Below the pieces are notes generated by a model. The model saw only the letters and a list, made by a program, of their open reading frames with translations, was not told where the DNA came from and searched no databases. The translations under genes were made by a program, and so were the position numbers. Below, piece by piece: positions 46,201 to 58,200 of a stretch of DNA of 64,000 bases. The stretch is from Acorus gramineus (Eukaryota; Streptophyta; Magnoliopsida; Acorales; Acoraceae): contig CM060848.1 of the NCBI GenBank assembly GCA_030737835.1, forward strand, positions 32,545,634 to 32,609,633, read 5' to 3'. The number at the start of each line of letters is the position of its first letter. The first letter of the stretch is position 1.

Positions 46201-49200
46201 AATATTAATTGCTGTCAAGCATCCAAAATTATGAAGGCGGGGTTTCTAAAGTATTGATGTTGTTACCGTTGAAAACTCCATATGCGCATCGGTCTTCAAA
46301 ATATGTTTGTCATAGTTGTCTAGGCGGCCATGAGAAACAAGGCAGTGGCCATTCGAATGCATAGGCAATGCTTGATTACACATGTTTTTTAAAATGATGA
46401 TTTGTTAATTCTCTAACTATTCATGCTTTTTTTTTTTACAAGTGAATCCGAGATGAGAATACAATATTTATAAGGTGGGAATGCAACCTGAGGGTTGGGG
46501 AGGGATATAAGGGTTAGGGTGGGGTCTAAGGATTGGCTACATTTTTTGTTACCGGGCTTTGTTTTTCTACATCTTGTACCCTTTTGATTTTGTTCCTTTC
46601 CTTTTGGAGATCCCTCGACTCCATTTTGTCAGGGGGATCACAACTATGGCATTTACATGTGTTGTATAAGTTTTTTTTTTTTTTTTTTTTCAGTTTTTGG
46701 TGTTATAAAAGTTATTCACAAAATGAAACACTCCTTCAAACTTCTAAATTAGGAAATGCATCTATGAAAATATTGCCTGATATGCTAATAATTGTGTCTG
46801 ACCAAACACTAAAATGAGTCCTATGATTTAAACGATTTGTGTTATGTGTTAGCTAAATTTGTAATGTTTTTTTTTTCTAATTTCTTTTTACGCAGTCTGT
46901 TGCAAATAAATACCGAGTACATCGACCTATATCAGATCCATTGGCCTGATCGGTTTGTATTTCCTTTTCCAACTCTAAAATAAATAGACACAAAGGACAA
47001 ACTTTACTTTGATATCTTCTTCATTGGATGTTTTGTGTTTGTGTGTGTGTAGCTATGTTCCCATGTTTGGGGAAACTGAGTATGTGGCAAGCCATCAGTT
47101 TGCATCAATCCCTATAGCAGAACAACTTGATGCACTTGGAACAGCTATTGATGCTGGTAAGGTATGAATATATGATATGATACAGTTTTATGGCAAACCA
47201 TGATGTTTCTTCTTCAAGACCAGAATTCTTTCTCATCATGTCTTAGTCCCTGCTTGTAGATCAGATATATTGGACTCAGCAATGAAACTCCATATGGTGT
47301 GATGAAATTCCTACAGCTTGCCAATGATGCATGTCTTGGTTCTAAGATAGTGTCGGTGCAGGTAAGGATTCATTTACAATGAATATTACCCCCTCCCCCT
47401 TTCTCTGTATTCTAGATATCAACAGATTTCTATAATGTACCTGTTAGAATTCTTACAACCTACTTTCCCGAAATTTTGACTCTGGATTAGCCGAATGCTG
47501 TCATCATGAGAGGTAATCACAATACCATTATAGTTGGAGCTTTAAATTGGTAATCATATTTCCCTTTGAAGAGTTTCTTCACGGTTGACTTTAGTATTGC
47601 ATTTCATTTTAGTTCATTTCACCATTCTGCATGTGTCTTGAAGATCTAAACTTTGAGATAAATATTGTGCTTGCAACCAACCTTGATAAATCAAGTATAT
47701 GTAATTTTTTTTTAAACTGAAACAATGATCAGCAGACATTTTAGAGGACCATACATACAATGAATTTAAACAATCTCAGTGTGAATTAAGCTGGCCAAGA
47801 AGATCTTTTTTTAGGATAACTGGGCATTTATCTCAATGTTATTTTATATAAGTGTGGAATGTACTAAACATTATATTTTTTACATCACTTTATGCTCTTA
47901 GAATCAGCTTGTTGGCATACAGTCCTTCAGCAATGGGTATACTGTCTGGGAAATATTTTTCTCCTGATGGGGGACCACCAGATGCTCGCATGAATCTTTA
48001 TAAAGGTCTGTTATGTGAAACACGATTTATACTTATCAATTAGCTACAATTCTATCTTACACGTGATTTACTTTTTCTTAATGAAATTTTCCTCTGTTTT
48101 TCAGGACGTTACTCTGAAGGTGAATCGAGATACAACCTCTCCAGTGCTCTATTAAGAGCTTCTGTTGAGGTAAGTACCAGTTAGGCCTCGCCTCTGATGA
48201 TAGTTAAAATATTAAATAATATACTTCTATAATTCTGTTCATATTTAAAGATGATTCTGAAAACGTGATGAGAAAAAAATAATTTTTTCTGTTATGTTGC
48301 TGTGTTCAAGATTTTTTATTAATCCCTCCTAATTGCAGAATGAGTAAGTGATTTTCTGTCCTGATTAATTCTTTGGAAAGAGTAGCTTGTACTTTAATTT
48401 GCAAAATTGTAGGGTTGATAACTGATTGGATTTGGTTTAGCACTAATGAAGTTCTGGTTGTGAATGTACCATTGTTTAGCTGTATGGAGTTGTGTCAAAT
48501 CCTGAATAGATCTCGAAGCATGGAACATATCTGAATTTTTATGTTCCCAGATTTATCACAGCATTGTCTACTTTCTGATTCGTGGTGTTGGAAATGAACT
48601 GCATCTGCATTCAGGACAGATTCTAACATTTTCTTTTTCTTTGAAAACCTCATATATTGGTTTTATAATTATCAGGGTTTTTTTTGTTGGATACACACCT
48701 GCTACAGTTCTTTATAGGTTGCATGTTTGCTTTATTGCTTTATGTACTGCCCATTACCCAGCACAAGATGTTTTTCCTGAGAGATATAGGTCTTTGATGA
48801 AATTTGATTGATTTTAGCTATGGCTGAATATGGAAAAACACTTTGTTGGATTAGCAGCAGGAATATCCTATTAACTAATGCGCACAGTGGAAATATAAGT
48901 AGGATTGTAAACAAAAATCTAATTGAATATGTTGTTTCATATAATCAGCTTATCGTGTGAGATGACAATTAGTTTGTTCTTGATAGGTCTTTTGTGCTTA
49001 TGAACTGGGGGGAACCAAGTTAGTTTTCTAATCTGCATAACAAGTTTCCTTAATTCTTACTACCTTTGAGCCTTTGTTCTTCTTCCCCTCGAGCAAAAGA
49101 GACGAGGGATCTCTAGGGAAACAAGCAAATAATGTGAAACAAAATGAAGAAAAAGAAAAAGAAAAAGAAAAAGGAGAGGTCCTTAGATAAAGGAAACCCA

Positions 49201-52200
49201 AATACTACACCACCAACTTATTACCACCCGTTTAGGTTTGCATCCATAGTAGAGCTATCCAACTCTTCACATATAGGGGTAGTAAAAGAGCCGAGCAAGC
49301 CAAGTTTTGACATATTCAAGCTCGGCTCGTTTATAATTAGGCTTGGCTCGGGCTCGGGACCAAGCTTAATTTTGTGTTCAAACTCGGCTCATTTAGCTTG
49401 TGAAAAGCTCGGTTGAAGCTCGACTCGGGTCATTTGTAAAGAGAGCTCGAGTGCAAGCTCAAACCAAGGCTCGAGCTCGGGCTCATTTAGCTAAAACAAA
49501 AGCTCGTTTAGCTAAAAAAAGCTCATTTAGTAATTAAAACATGTAGAAAACAAATAACATATCAACAATAGACAATCATATTTGAAAATCATCACTAAAT
49601 AATCATATTCGAAACGAGCTCGTATAGGCTTGTGGCTCGGCTCAGGCTGGGCTCTGGCTCGAGCTCGACTCATTTACTACCAAGCTTTACAAATTGTTCA
49701 GGCTTGGCTCATTTATCTAATTGAACGAGTCCGAACGAGCTCCAACCGAGCCGAGCGCGAGCCGCTCGGTTCATTTACCACCCCCTTTCACATAGGGGCT
49801 CCTTCAAACAAATTCTAAAGTGAATCGATAATATCCATCCAAATGTTCTCCACATATACGTGCTTCCTTTGGGAAATAAGTTCGTTCCAAGCGATCCAAA
49901 TCCCCCAACATACCGCGTGAAGTCTTTAGCCTTATTATTTTTGTCTCCCCTATGCCTCATTTTTCGAAACCAATCCCACATACCTTCTTGTGAAGGTACA
50001 ACACAATTCGAGAGCCCCTCCAGTCGTTATCCATATGCTTGAGCTTATGGGACACCCGTAGAACAAGTGGTCTCTACTCTTCATCCACTCACAAAGCTCA
50101 CAAGTCACAAGTAGTGTTTCCAACATTTTCCCACCTTGTTCGGTTCACTTAGGTAAGAATTTTGTCATTTGAGAGTAACCACGTAAATCACTTTATCTTC
50201 AAGGGCAAGAGACCCCCCAAATTTGATGAGTGTTTATTGCTTACCTGATTGACCTGTAGGCCTATATCCTCCTGAGTTCTTTTTGTATATTCTTGTTTCA
50301 CCTGACCCAAAGTTTATTGGATGTTAAATTTTTTTACTCTGATTTGTGCTATATCATTTAGCATGCTGATTTTTTTTTTTTTTTGACGATAATGGTAGGC
50401 TTGTCACGCAGCACACTAATTAATGCACGTATATTTTGCAGGAGTATGTAGATATTGCAAATAAATATGCTCTCTCTCCCATATCTCTTGCAATTGGTAA
50501 GTTGTCTATGTACTGCATTATTTTGTGGTTTCTTCTATGATTCTTTTTAAAAACTATTAAATTTACTTCCTTTCACAAAGATTTATAAAATTTTGAAGTT
50601 CTGGTTCTTGAACACTCTTTATGAATTAACTTTAAATACTGCAAAACATGATCCATTATAACTTGCTCATGACCGATTTTGATGCATTAAAGAGCAATCG
50701 ATAAGTGTGGTAGATATTACATAATAGGCCTGCATCATTTTTTGCAACCCTGTTTATTTATAATGCAAAATAAGATTGCAACTCACGAATTTGTGCTCCT
50801 TTCATGTTTAATTTGCTAGGAGACTTGTATTGCTATACTTTCGTTGAAACACAGGAGATAAATTCAGGATTTGGCTTCATCTAACACCTTGCCAATTATA
50901 TTTAGAAATTAACAACTTCGTGAAAATTGAAGTGGATGTTTCCATTTAGTTGCATTGACGCCTGGCCCAGGCCCAAGAGTCCCAAGAGGCCCATGGATTG
51001 GGTGAGGGTGAGGGTGTTTAGTCCCACATCGCCTAATGGGAGGAGATAGTCTGTGCTTATATGTGAGCACAGCTCTTACACACCAAGACGCGTTTTAAAG
51101 CCGTGAGCCCATTTAGGGGCAAAGCGGACAATTTCTTGCTGTGTAAGTCTGTGGTGTTACAATTGGTATCAGAGCCTGTCCATTTCACGATTGTGGGTGT
51201 GGGTGGCCCCACACGAGGACGTGTGGCCTATTAGAGGGGGTGATTGTGACGCCTGGCCCAGGCCCAAGAGTCCCAAGAGGCCCATGGATTGGGTGAGGGT
51301 GAGGGTGTTTAGTCCCACATCGCCTAATGGGAGGAGATAGTTTGTGCTTATATGTGAGCACAGCTCTTACACACCAAGACGCGTTTTAAACCCGTGAGCC
51401 CATTTAGGGGCAAAGCGGACAATTTCTGCATGGTCAGTCCTATTGGAGTCCTTGTATAGGCCTATTGTTGAACCTATTCCCGGAGGCTTGGGGGTTGGGT
51501 ATTTTGGTCTTTTTCTGTTTCTAAGGTTTGTACATCTTGTAACTATATAAGGGACCTTTCGGCCTCCATTACTGGATACAATACATTATTCCATTTATTT
51601 CTTCTAGTCCAATGTGTTGCTACACATTTTTTTTTTTTTTATTGGAATGGTAGGCGATCACCCTTGTATTAATAAAGGCAAAAGCCGAAAGAGATTACAT
51701 AAACAAAAAGGCAAAATAAAAGGATACACCCAACGAACCACGACACAGATAAAGGTCGAGATACTCGCGTTCCTCCAGTAGAAAAGATGACAACATGTAA
51801 AACGCCACAGAATCCCAACCCTCACCCAGAGATGCCTCGACTTATCCTGTATCAACCTAGCCGACCATAACCCTTACCCGAGCTGCCCCTCCATAGAATC
51901 TGCCCCACTCCTGTATGAGAGAAATCGCCAACTCACATATGTTCTCTGTGTACGATGTTTGACCCCTAAAAATATAGAGGTTGCGAGTCAACCACACCGC
52001 CCAAAGAATTGCCGGGATGTACGATTGAGTCACTTTGGCCCGCAAGGACCGATCTCCCGGCCTCCTCAAACTCCTCCCGGCCTCCCACATCCCCTCTAAG
52101 TCTATGAAATCCACCACCAAATCCGTAGCCAAACTCAACCAACCCCAAACTTGGCGAACCATCGGGCAAACAATGAACAAATGCTCGACCGTCTCCTCCT

Positions 52201-55200
52201 CTAACCCACACAGTCCACACGTTGTATCTATGCCTGTTACCCATTGGGCAATTGATGATCTCGTGAGGACTTTGCGAGGATAAACCGTCCATAAGAAAAC
52301 CTTGACTTTCAAAGGTACCTTGCATCCCCAAATCTTGTTGTGTTTGATCGCCGTTTCCTGAATCACCGGCTTGTCCCTCTGAACCCATGCATATGCACTC
52401 TTGACCGAGAAGCCTACCGATGGGGCAGGACCCCACAACGGGCTGTCCACCCTATCTAGTGATACTGACAGTGGCTGGAGCAATTCGAGAAGGGAGAGAT
52501 AGGTGTCCACCTCTCCATCATTCAAATTACGTCTCACCTGGACCTCCCAATACCCCGTCCCATCACGGCTTTGCCAAAACTCCCTCATCAACCCCGTAGA
52601 TATCCTTGCGATCTGGAAAATGCAGGGGAACTGCTCCTTCAATGGCGACTCCCCAACCCACACATCATCCCAAAAACGAACTAGCAGACCAGATCCAATT
52701 CTCCATCGTAGCGCTCGCATGAAAACCTCCTGTCCCTGCAAAATCTCCTTCCATATCCGTGAAAGTCTCCCCTGCCCCCGAGGGAAGTGACCCACTGGCA
52801 TCCCTGCGGCTCCATATCGATCTCTGATCACTTGGCACCACATTAAGCTAGGTGCCTGCCACCACCTCCACAACCATTTGAGTAATAAAGCTCTATTCAT
52901 GTCCTCCAAATCAAGTACCCCCGCACCACCTTGCCTTTTGCTTGAGCATACCACCTCCCATTTCACCTGATGAATTCTGTTTCTAGGTTCTTTTGCACCA
53001 CACCAGAAAAATCTCCTTCGTTTCCTCTCAATATTCCCAAGCACCCCTTTCGGAATTTTGAAGAGGGAAAGAAAGAAGATAGGCAGGTTGGAAAGCACTG
53101 CCTGCAGTAAGGTAAGCCGGCCAACCATACTGAGAAACCTACTCTTCCATCCCATACTGCAGTAAGCTAGCCTTCTTTCGAACCTTTCCACCAAAGGTTC
53201 CCAATCCACCCTATGAAGGCTCCCAAGATGTAAAGGCAACCCAACGTGACGACATGGGAAGTTCTGGACACCACAAGAGAGTATTCTCGCGAACCTATCA
53301 AGAGGTCGCCCTTCCACATTGATCCCCAAAATAGCACTCTTTTGGAAATTTACCTGAAGGCCTGAAACAAATTCGAAGCATCTGCAAATGAACTTCACCC
53401 CTCTCACTGCATCGTCCTCTGCTGCACTCAACACAATGGTGTCATCCGCATATTGTACATGAGAGATTGGATTTCCTCTGTCACTACACTACAACCCCTT
53501 GACCCAGCCCTCCGTCTGTGCCATCCTCATCATCCTACTAAAAACATTTGCCACAATTACAAATAAAAGTGGAGATAAAGGATCACCTTGGCGCAGGCCC
53601 TTATGAATATGGAAATATCCACAAGGATGACCATTCACGAGCACTGAAGCCTTCACGGTTGCAATATAAGACTTTACCATCCTAATCCAGTTCAGCTCGA
53701 ATCCGTGACAACTCATCACGTGCAACAAGAACTCCCAATTGACGTTGTCGTAGGCCTTGGTGAAATCAAGTTTGATAACCACCCCACTCCTTCCTGCACG
53801 ATATACTGTCGAAATGCACTCCTGTACCACCATGAAGCCATCCTGAAGTTGGTGGCCCGGAATGAAAGCTGTTTGATTCTCGTCCACCAGATAACCTATG
53901 ACTTCCTTAAGGCGGTTGGCCAAGACTTTAGTAATGATCTTGAAACACCCATTAAGGAGGCAAATGTGTCTGAATTCCCAAATCTCAATTGCTCCCTCAC
54001 GCTTGGGGATGAGCGCCAAGAACGTGGAATTTAAGCTCCCAATTCCGGTCGACGAATGGTAGAACTCCTCGAACATCTCTATTACATCGTCCCTCACGAC
54101 ATCCCAAAAATCTTGGAAGAAGCAAACCCCAAAACCATCTGGGCCCGGAGCCTTATCAACATCAACCCCGAAAACTGCCGCCTTCACTTCCTCTTCGGTG
54201 AAACTTCCTTCCAATCTCTGCAAACATCCAGCCAGAAGTCTCCCTAAATCTTCATCAAACCAGAGGGATCTCCATCTCCTGTCTTGACTAAAAGCCCCTT
54301 TGAAGTGGTTCACTAGGGCCTCCTTGATCTCCTGTTCATTATCAACTATCCGCCCGTCCACTTGAAGCTTGCTGATTTTATTCATTCGACGCCTTGCACT
54401 TGCCACTTTATGGAAGAACTTTGTATTGTTGTCCCCCTCCTTCAACCAAGTCTCCCTGGACCTTTGCATCCATGCCATTTCCTCCATCTTATCAATCACC
54501 ATCCATTCCTCCTTCAAAGCACACCAAGCTTGTCTATCCTCCTCAGTTAATAGCCCTGCCTCATCCCACCTTTCAAATCTGAACAGCTGAGAAGTCAACA
54601 CCTGCTTCCTCTCCTTACGCTCCCTGATCCGCTCCCTGTTCCATCTTTTCAGTACCATCTTCAGTCTCTTGAGTTTGAAGGCCATCTTCCTTGCTCCCGA
54701 GAGATCCGTGGACTTCCTCCCCCAGTTCCCCCGTACCAATTCACCAAAACCCGGACATAGCAACCACCAATTTTCAAAGCGAAACATGTTACTTCGCATT
54801 TCCCGCCTCCCCCCCGTCAAGATGAGTGGAGTATGATCCGACCAAACTCGAGGTAGGCCACTAACCGAACAAAGAGGGAAGGCCCCCTCCCATTCCGGGC
54901 AAGTAAGAACTCTGTCCAGTTTAGCAAGAGCCGGGGAGTCTCGCAAGCTACTCCAAGTGAAGCACTGATTCTCAATGGGCATATCTATTAAACTCTCCTC
55001 CGCGATCCATGTAGAGAAGGCAGCCATCGCCGGAGAAATGAGGCCCTCCCGATTTTGCTCTCCCACAAACCGGGTGACATTAAAGTCCCCCAATACACAT
55101 CATGGCAACCCCCAATCTTGTTTAACCAAACTCAATTCATTCCATAGTCCCTGCCTCAATGAATCCTCATTAGGACCATACACTACCGAACACACCCAAC

Positions 55201-58200
55201 GCCATCGAGACTCCCTCTCCTCAAAAATAACTGAAAGAGAAAACTCGCCCCTTTTTCCCTCCACCAACTCCCTCGCCCTCCCATCCCACACTACCAAAAT
55301 ACCTCCTGAGGCCCCAACAGCCGGCTTAAAAGAAAAATTTTGATGATACTCCCCCCCTATTGCCCTGATATCCGCCTGCGAAATACCCTTGCATCTTTGT
55401 CTCCTATAAACAGCAAATAGAAACCCACTCTCCCATGATATGGTCCCGAACCGCCTTCTTCTTCCTCTGGTCATTAAGACCCCTCACATTCCCGCATAGT
55501 ATGTTCAACATAAACAACCAAAAGACACCCTTCCCCACCCCTGAATACTCCCCCGTCATTCCTCCCTCTCTTCCTCCTCCTCTGCCCTATCCTCTAGCAT
55601 AGCACCGTTGATAAATTCTTTAAAGCTCCCCTTGAATCTAGAAACAGAGCTATCCATCCCTACCAGGACAGCTTTTGAGCACGCTGGCGAATCGGTGTAG
55701 ATGTTCCACGGCCGGATATGTTCAATCCCTCCCTCCTCCTCCCGAGAACTGTTACCATCCCCATCCCCCTCTCCATCCATAGACCCCGCCTCCCCACAAG
55801 CTAAGCTTGCCCCTTCAATGACTGCCCCACTCCTTGCAATCGAACCTCGCTATCCTTCCCTTCCTCTGACTTCTCCTGGAACTCATCAATGTTGGCAATT
55901 GTGCTTACCACGATCTACTGCAACCTCCGAATTGGCCTATCCACCATCCACGATGCTGGCACCACCACACCATTCATCCAATCGTCCTCCCCCACCGAAG
56001 ACCCACAGGAGTACGGGCTTGGCTGGTATCGGTCAGGATATTGAGACCACTTCCATCTGATCTTGCCTACCTTGTCCATGAAATTGTACCAAACGCCCCC
56101 ACTTAAACTATCCGGTTCCGAGCCCGGATCAGACGGCCCACTTGAACCCATCCTAGTAGGATCCTTAGGCGACCCATGGATAATGGACCCACAAAAGTGC
56201 TGACGTTCCCGAAACCCATAACCGGGTTGGGATCCAGGCTGAAAAAAGCCCATCGAAACCCCTGATCTCCTCACCTCCAAAGGAGTGGATGCCACCTCAT
56301 CCGGAGACCCCTGACCGTCCACCTGTCCCCCATTTCCCTTCCCATCATGTTGACCAGCCCCCACCCCACAAACCCCTCCTTCAATAGAAACCCTAAACAT
56401 CTTCAATCCCTCCAACCGAGGAATAGCAGGAGCAGCCAACCACGGATGGACAAGTGTAGGTCTGAAATGTACGACGCCCGCAACCTCGTCCGATTGGGCC
56501 ACCTTCTTGAGGTCCCCCCTCTCCTGACTAGGTACAGCTTCTGATACCTTCTTCCGCACCCTATCGACTGCAACTCCACCCACTCCCACGTGACAGTCTT
56601 CCCCTTCTTTCCCCAAAAGTGAACTGACCGTACCACCGATTCCTTCCTCCCCACCCGGTCATGACTCGGCCAAGCCTATCCCGCTCCTCCGACTTGGAAC
56701 TGCACCCGCCGTCTGTCCAAGATGAGAAACCTCTGCCTGGGGCCGTGCCACCCAGACCGCCGCCGTGGAGCTCCCGGGACCCGCCCCACACACCACACCA
56801 AATCTCTCCCCCCCGGATCTACTAGGGCACATCGGAGCCTTTCCTTTTTGATCCCTGTCTGATAACCCCTCCCTCCCCTTCACCTCCGCCCTCGTGTTCT
56901 GATGCACCACTCCACCTCTACAACGAGAGACCACCACCAATTCGCGAGACCCCCCCGTTACTTCCGCAAAAGACCTCCTCCGACCTGAAACCACCACCTC
57001 CAACTCAATCTCCAACAACCATCCATCCAGATTCGCCGAAAGAGATGATGGCACAACACTATCCCTGTCCACCCAAACACCTGCCCGGAAAATCCGAAGT
57101 CGCCCCCACTTCCCGAACCTCTAACGGATGGCCAAACGAAGCTATCATCCTCCTCACTACCTCCGTTATTCTCCAGAGGATGGGAAGACCCCTGAGAATG
57201 ACGTCTATCCTCTCCCCCACTCATCTCCCCCCCCACGCTGCAGTCACATCGTTCTAGCCCGACCTCCCCCTTGGGACATTTGAGCCACTTAGTCCAGCAT
57301 CACATCCCTGACCAAGATGGAAGGGCAGCGCACCAAATCTCTGGAAGGGCCCAGGGACCACCATTGCAGTGGTGGCAGCTCCCTCCATCGATTTGTAATC
57401 ACTCGTTCCACCTCCCCCCAATCCGCAACCTCCTCCCCCCGCCACACCAATACAATGCTCCGGCTAAACCTTTCAGCCCTCAGCTCTAACTCCTTCGACC
57501 ACGGGATGACCACCACTCGCTGTTCCTTTTGCATGAATGCCATCTGCGAGACACCCCCGTGCGTCTCCTCCCTGCCGAAACCTGGAGGCGTCTCCATTCG
57601 ACGAGTCCCCCGGGAAGACCCCTCCTCCTTCCCCCTCTTGCTGGGTCCAAAACAGGCCCAGCTCCGATGTCCAAACGCCCGATGCCCTACCCCCAGGGCC
57701 CAAGGGCATCGGAAGCACCTCTGCTCCCCAGAATCACCCTTGCCGGGCCCGCCAGGGGACCACCTCCTCTTCCTGTCAACCGCTTCCCACCTGCCGTTAT
57801 CCCTGTGAGAAATCCTTGCTCCGTCTTGCTCCGTCTCATACTTCTTCGCTCCGTGACTAAGAGAGATTAGTTTGCCTTTGGTTATGTTTCAAAGGTGGAA
57901 ACATGGGGTGTGATATGCCAAATGCAGGAATCAAGTGAAATTTGAATAAGCAGGATCCAGCATCTTAAATTTGAATCAGAAAGATCCAGCATCTTTTATT
58001 AGATGTACTGAACTATCGGAGTAGTGGTGGAGATTGACCAGAAATTGGAGTCTACCATGATCCTGCCTATTTCGATTATTGGTTTGTTAAGGGAAATAAT
58101 GAAAGGACGAGGCAAGACTATAGAATCATATTACAGGTGAGGAGGTTAAAGTTGGTCCTCTTGCAATCATGAATGACTACAGCCGAATATAGATTTGTGC

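Larger units (their letters stand above)
51628..57880 (-). mobile_element. L1-type LINE, antisense in intron 11 of the reductase gene
   Basis: It reads right to left: an ORF1-like region, an endonuclease, reverse transcriptase, a zinc-binding C-terminus, then a poly-A tail seen as T14 at about 51628-51641. It is nearly full length (~6.2 kb) with few lesions, so it is young. The 5' border and target duplication could not be fixed. Confidence 0.88.

Noticed and set aside
45770-46480. A retroelement coding fragment in reductase intron 4
   Set aside because: Reverse frames gave no recognisable motif; only short shared words at both ends were seen, so it is left as intron.
50956-51426. Cassandra-type TRIM with 5S rRNA promoter in its LTR
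   Set aside because: I do not see the 5S A-box/C-box sequences in the 180-bp repeats.
53705-54590. Forward-strand open frames over the LINE
   Set aside because: They are antisense to a clear reverse-strand reverse transcriptase and have no domain of their own.
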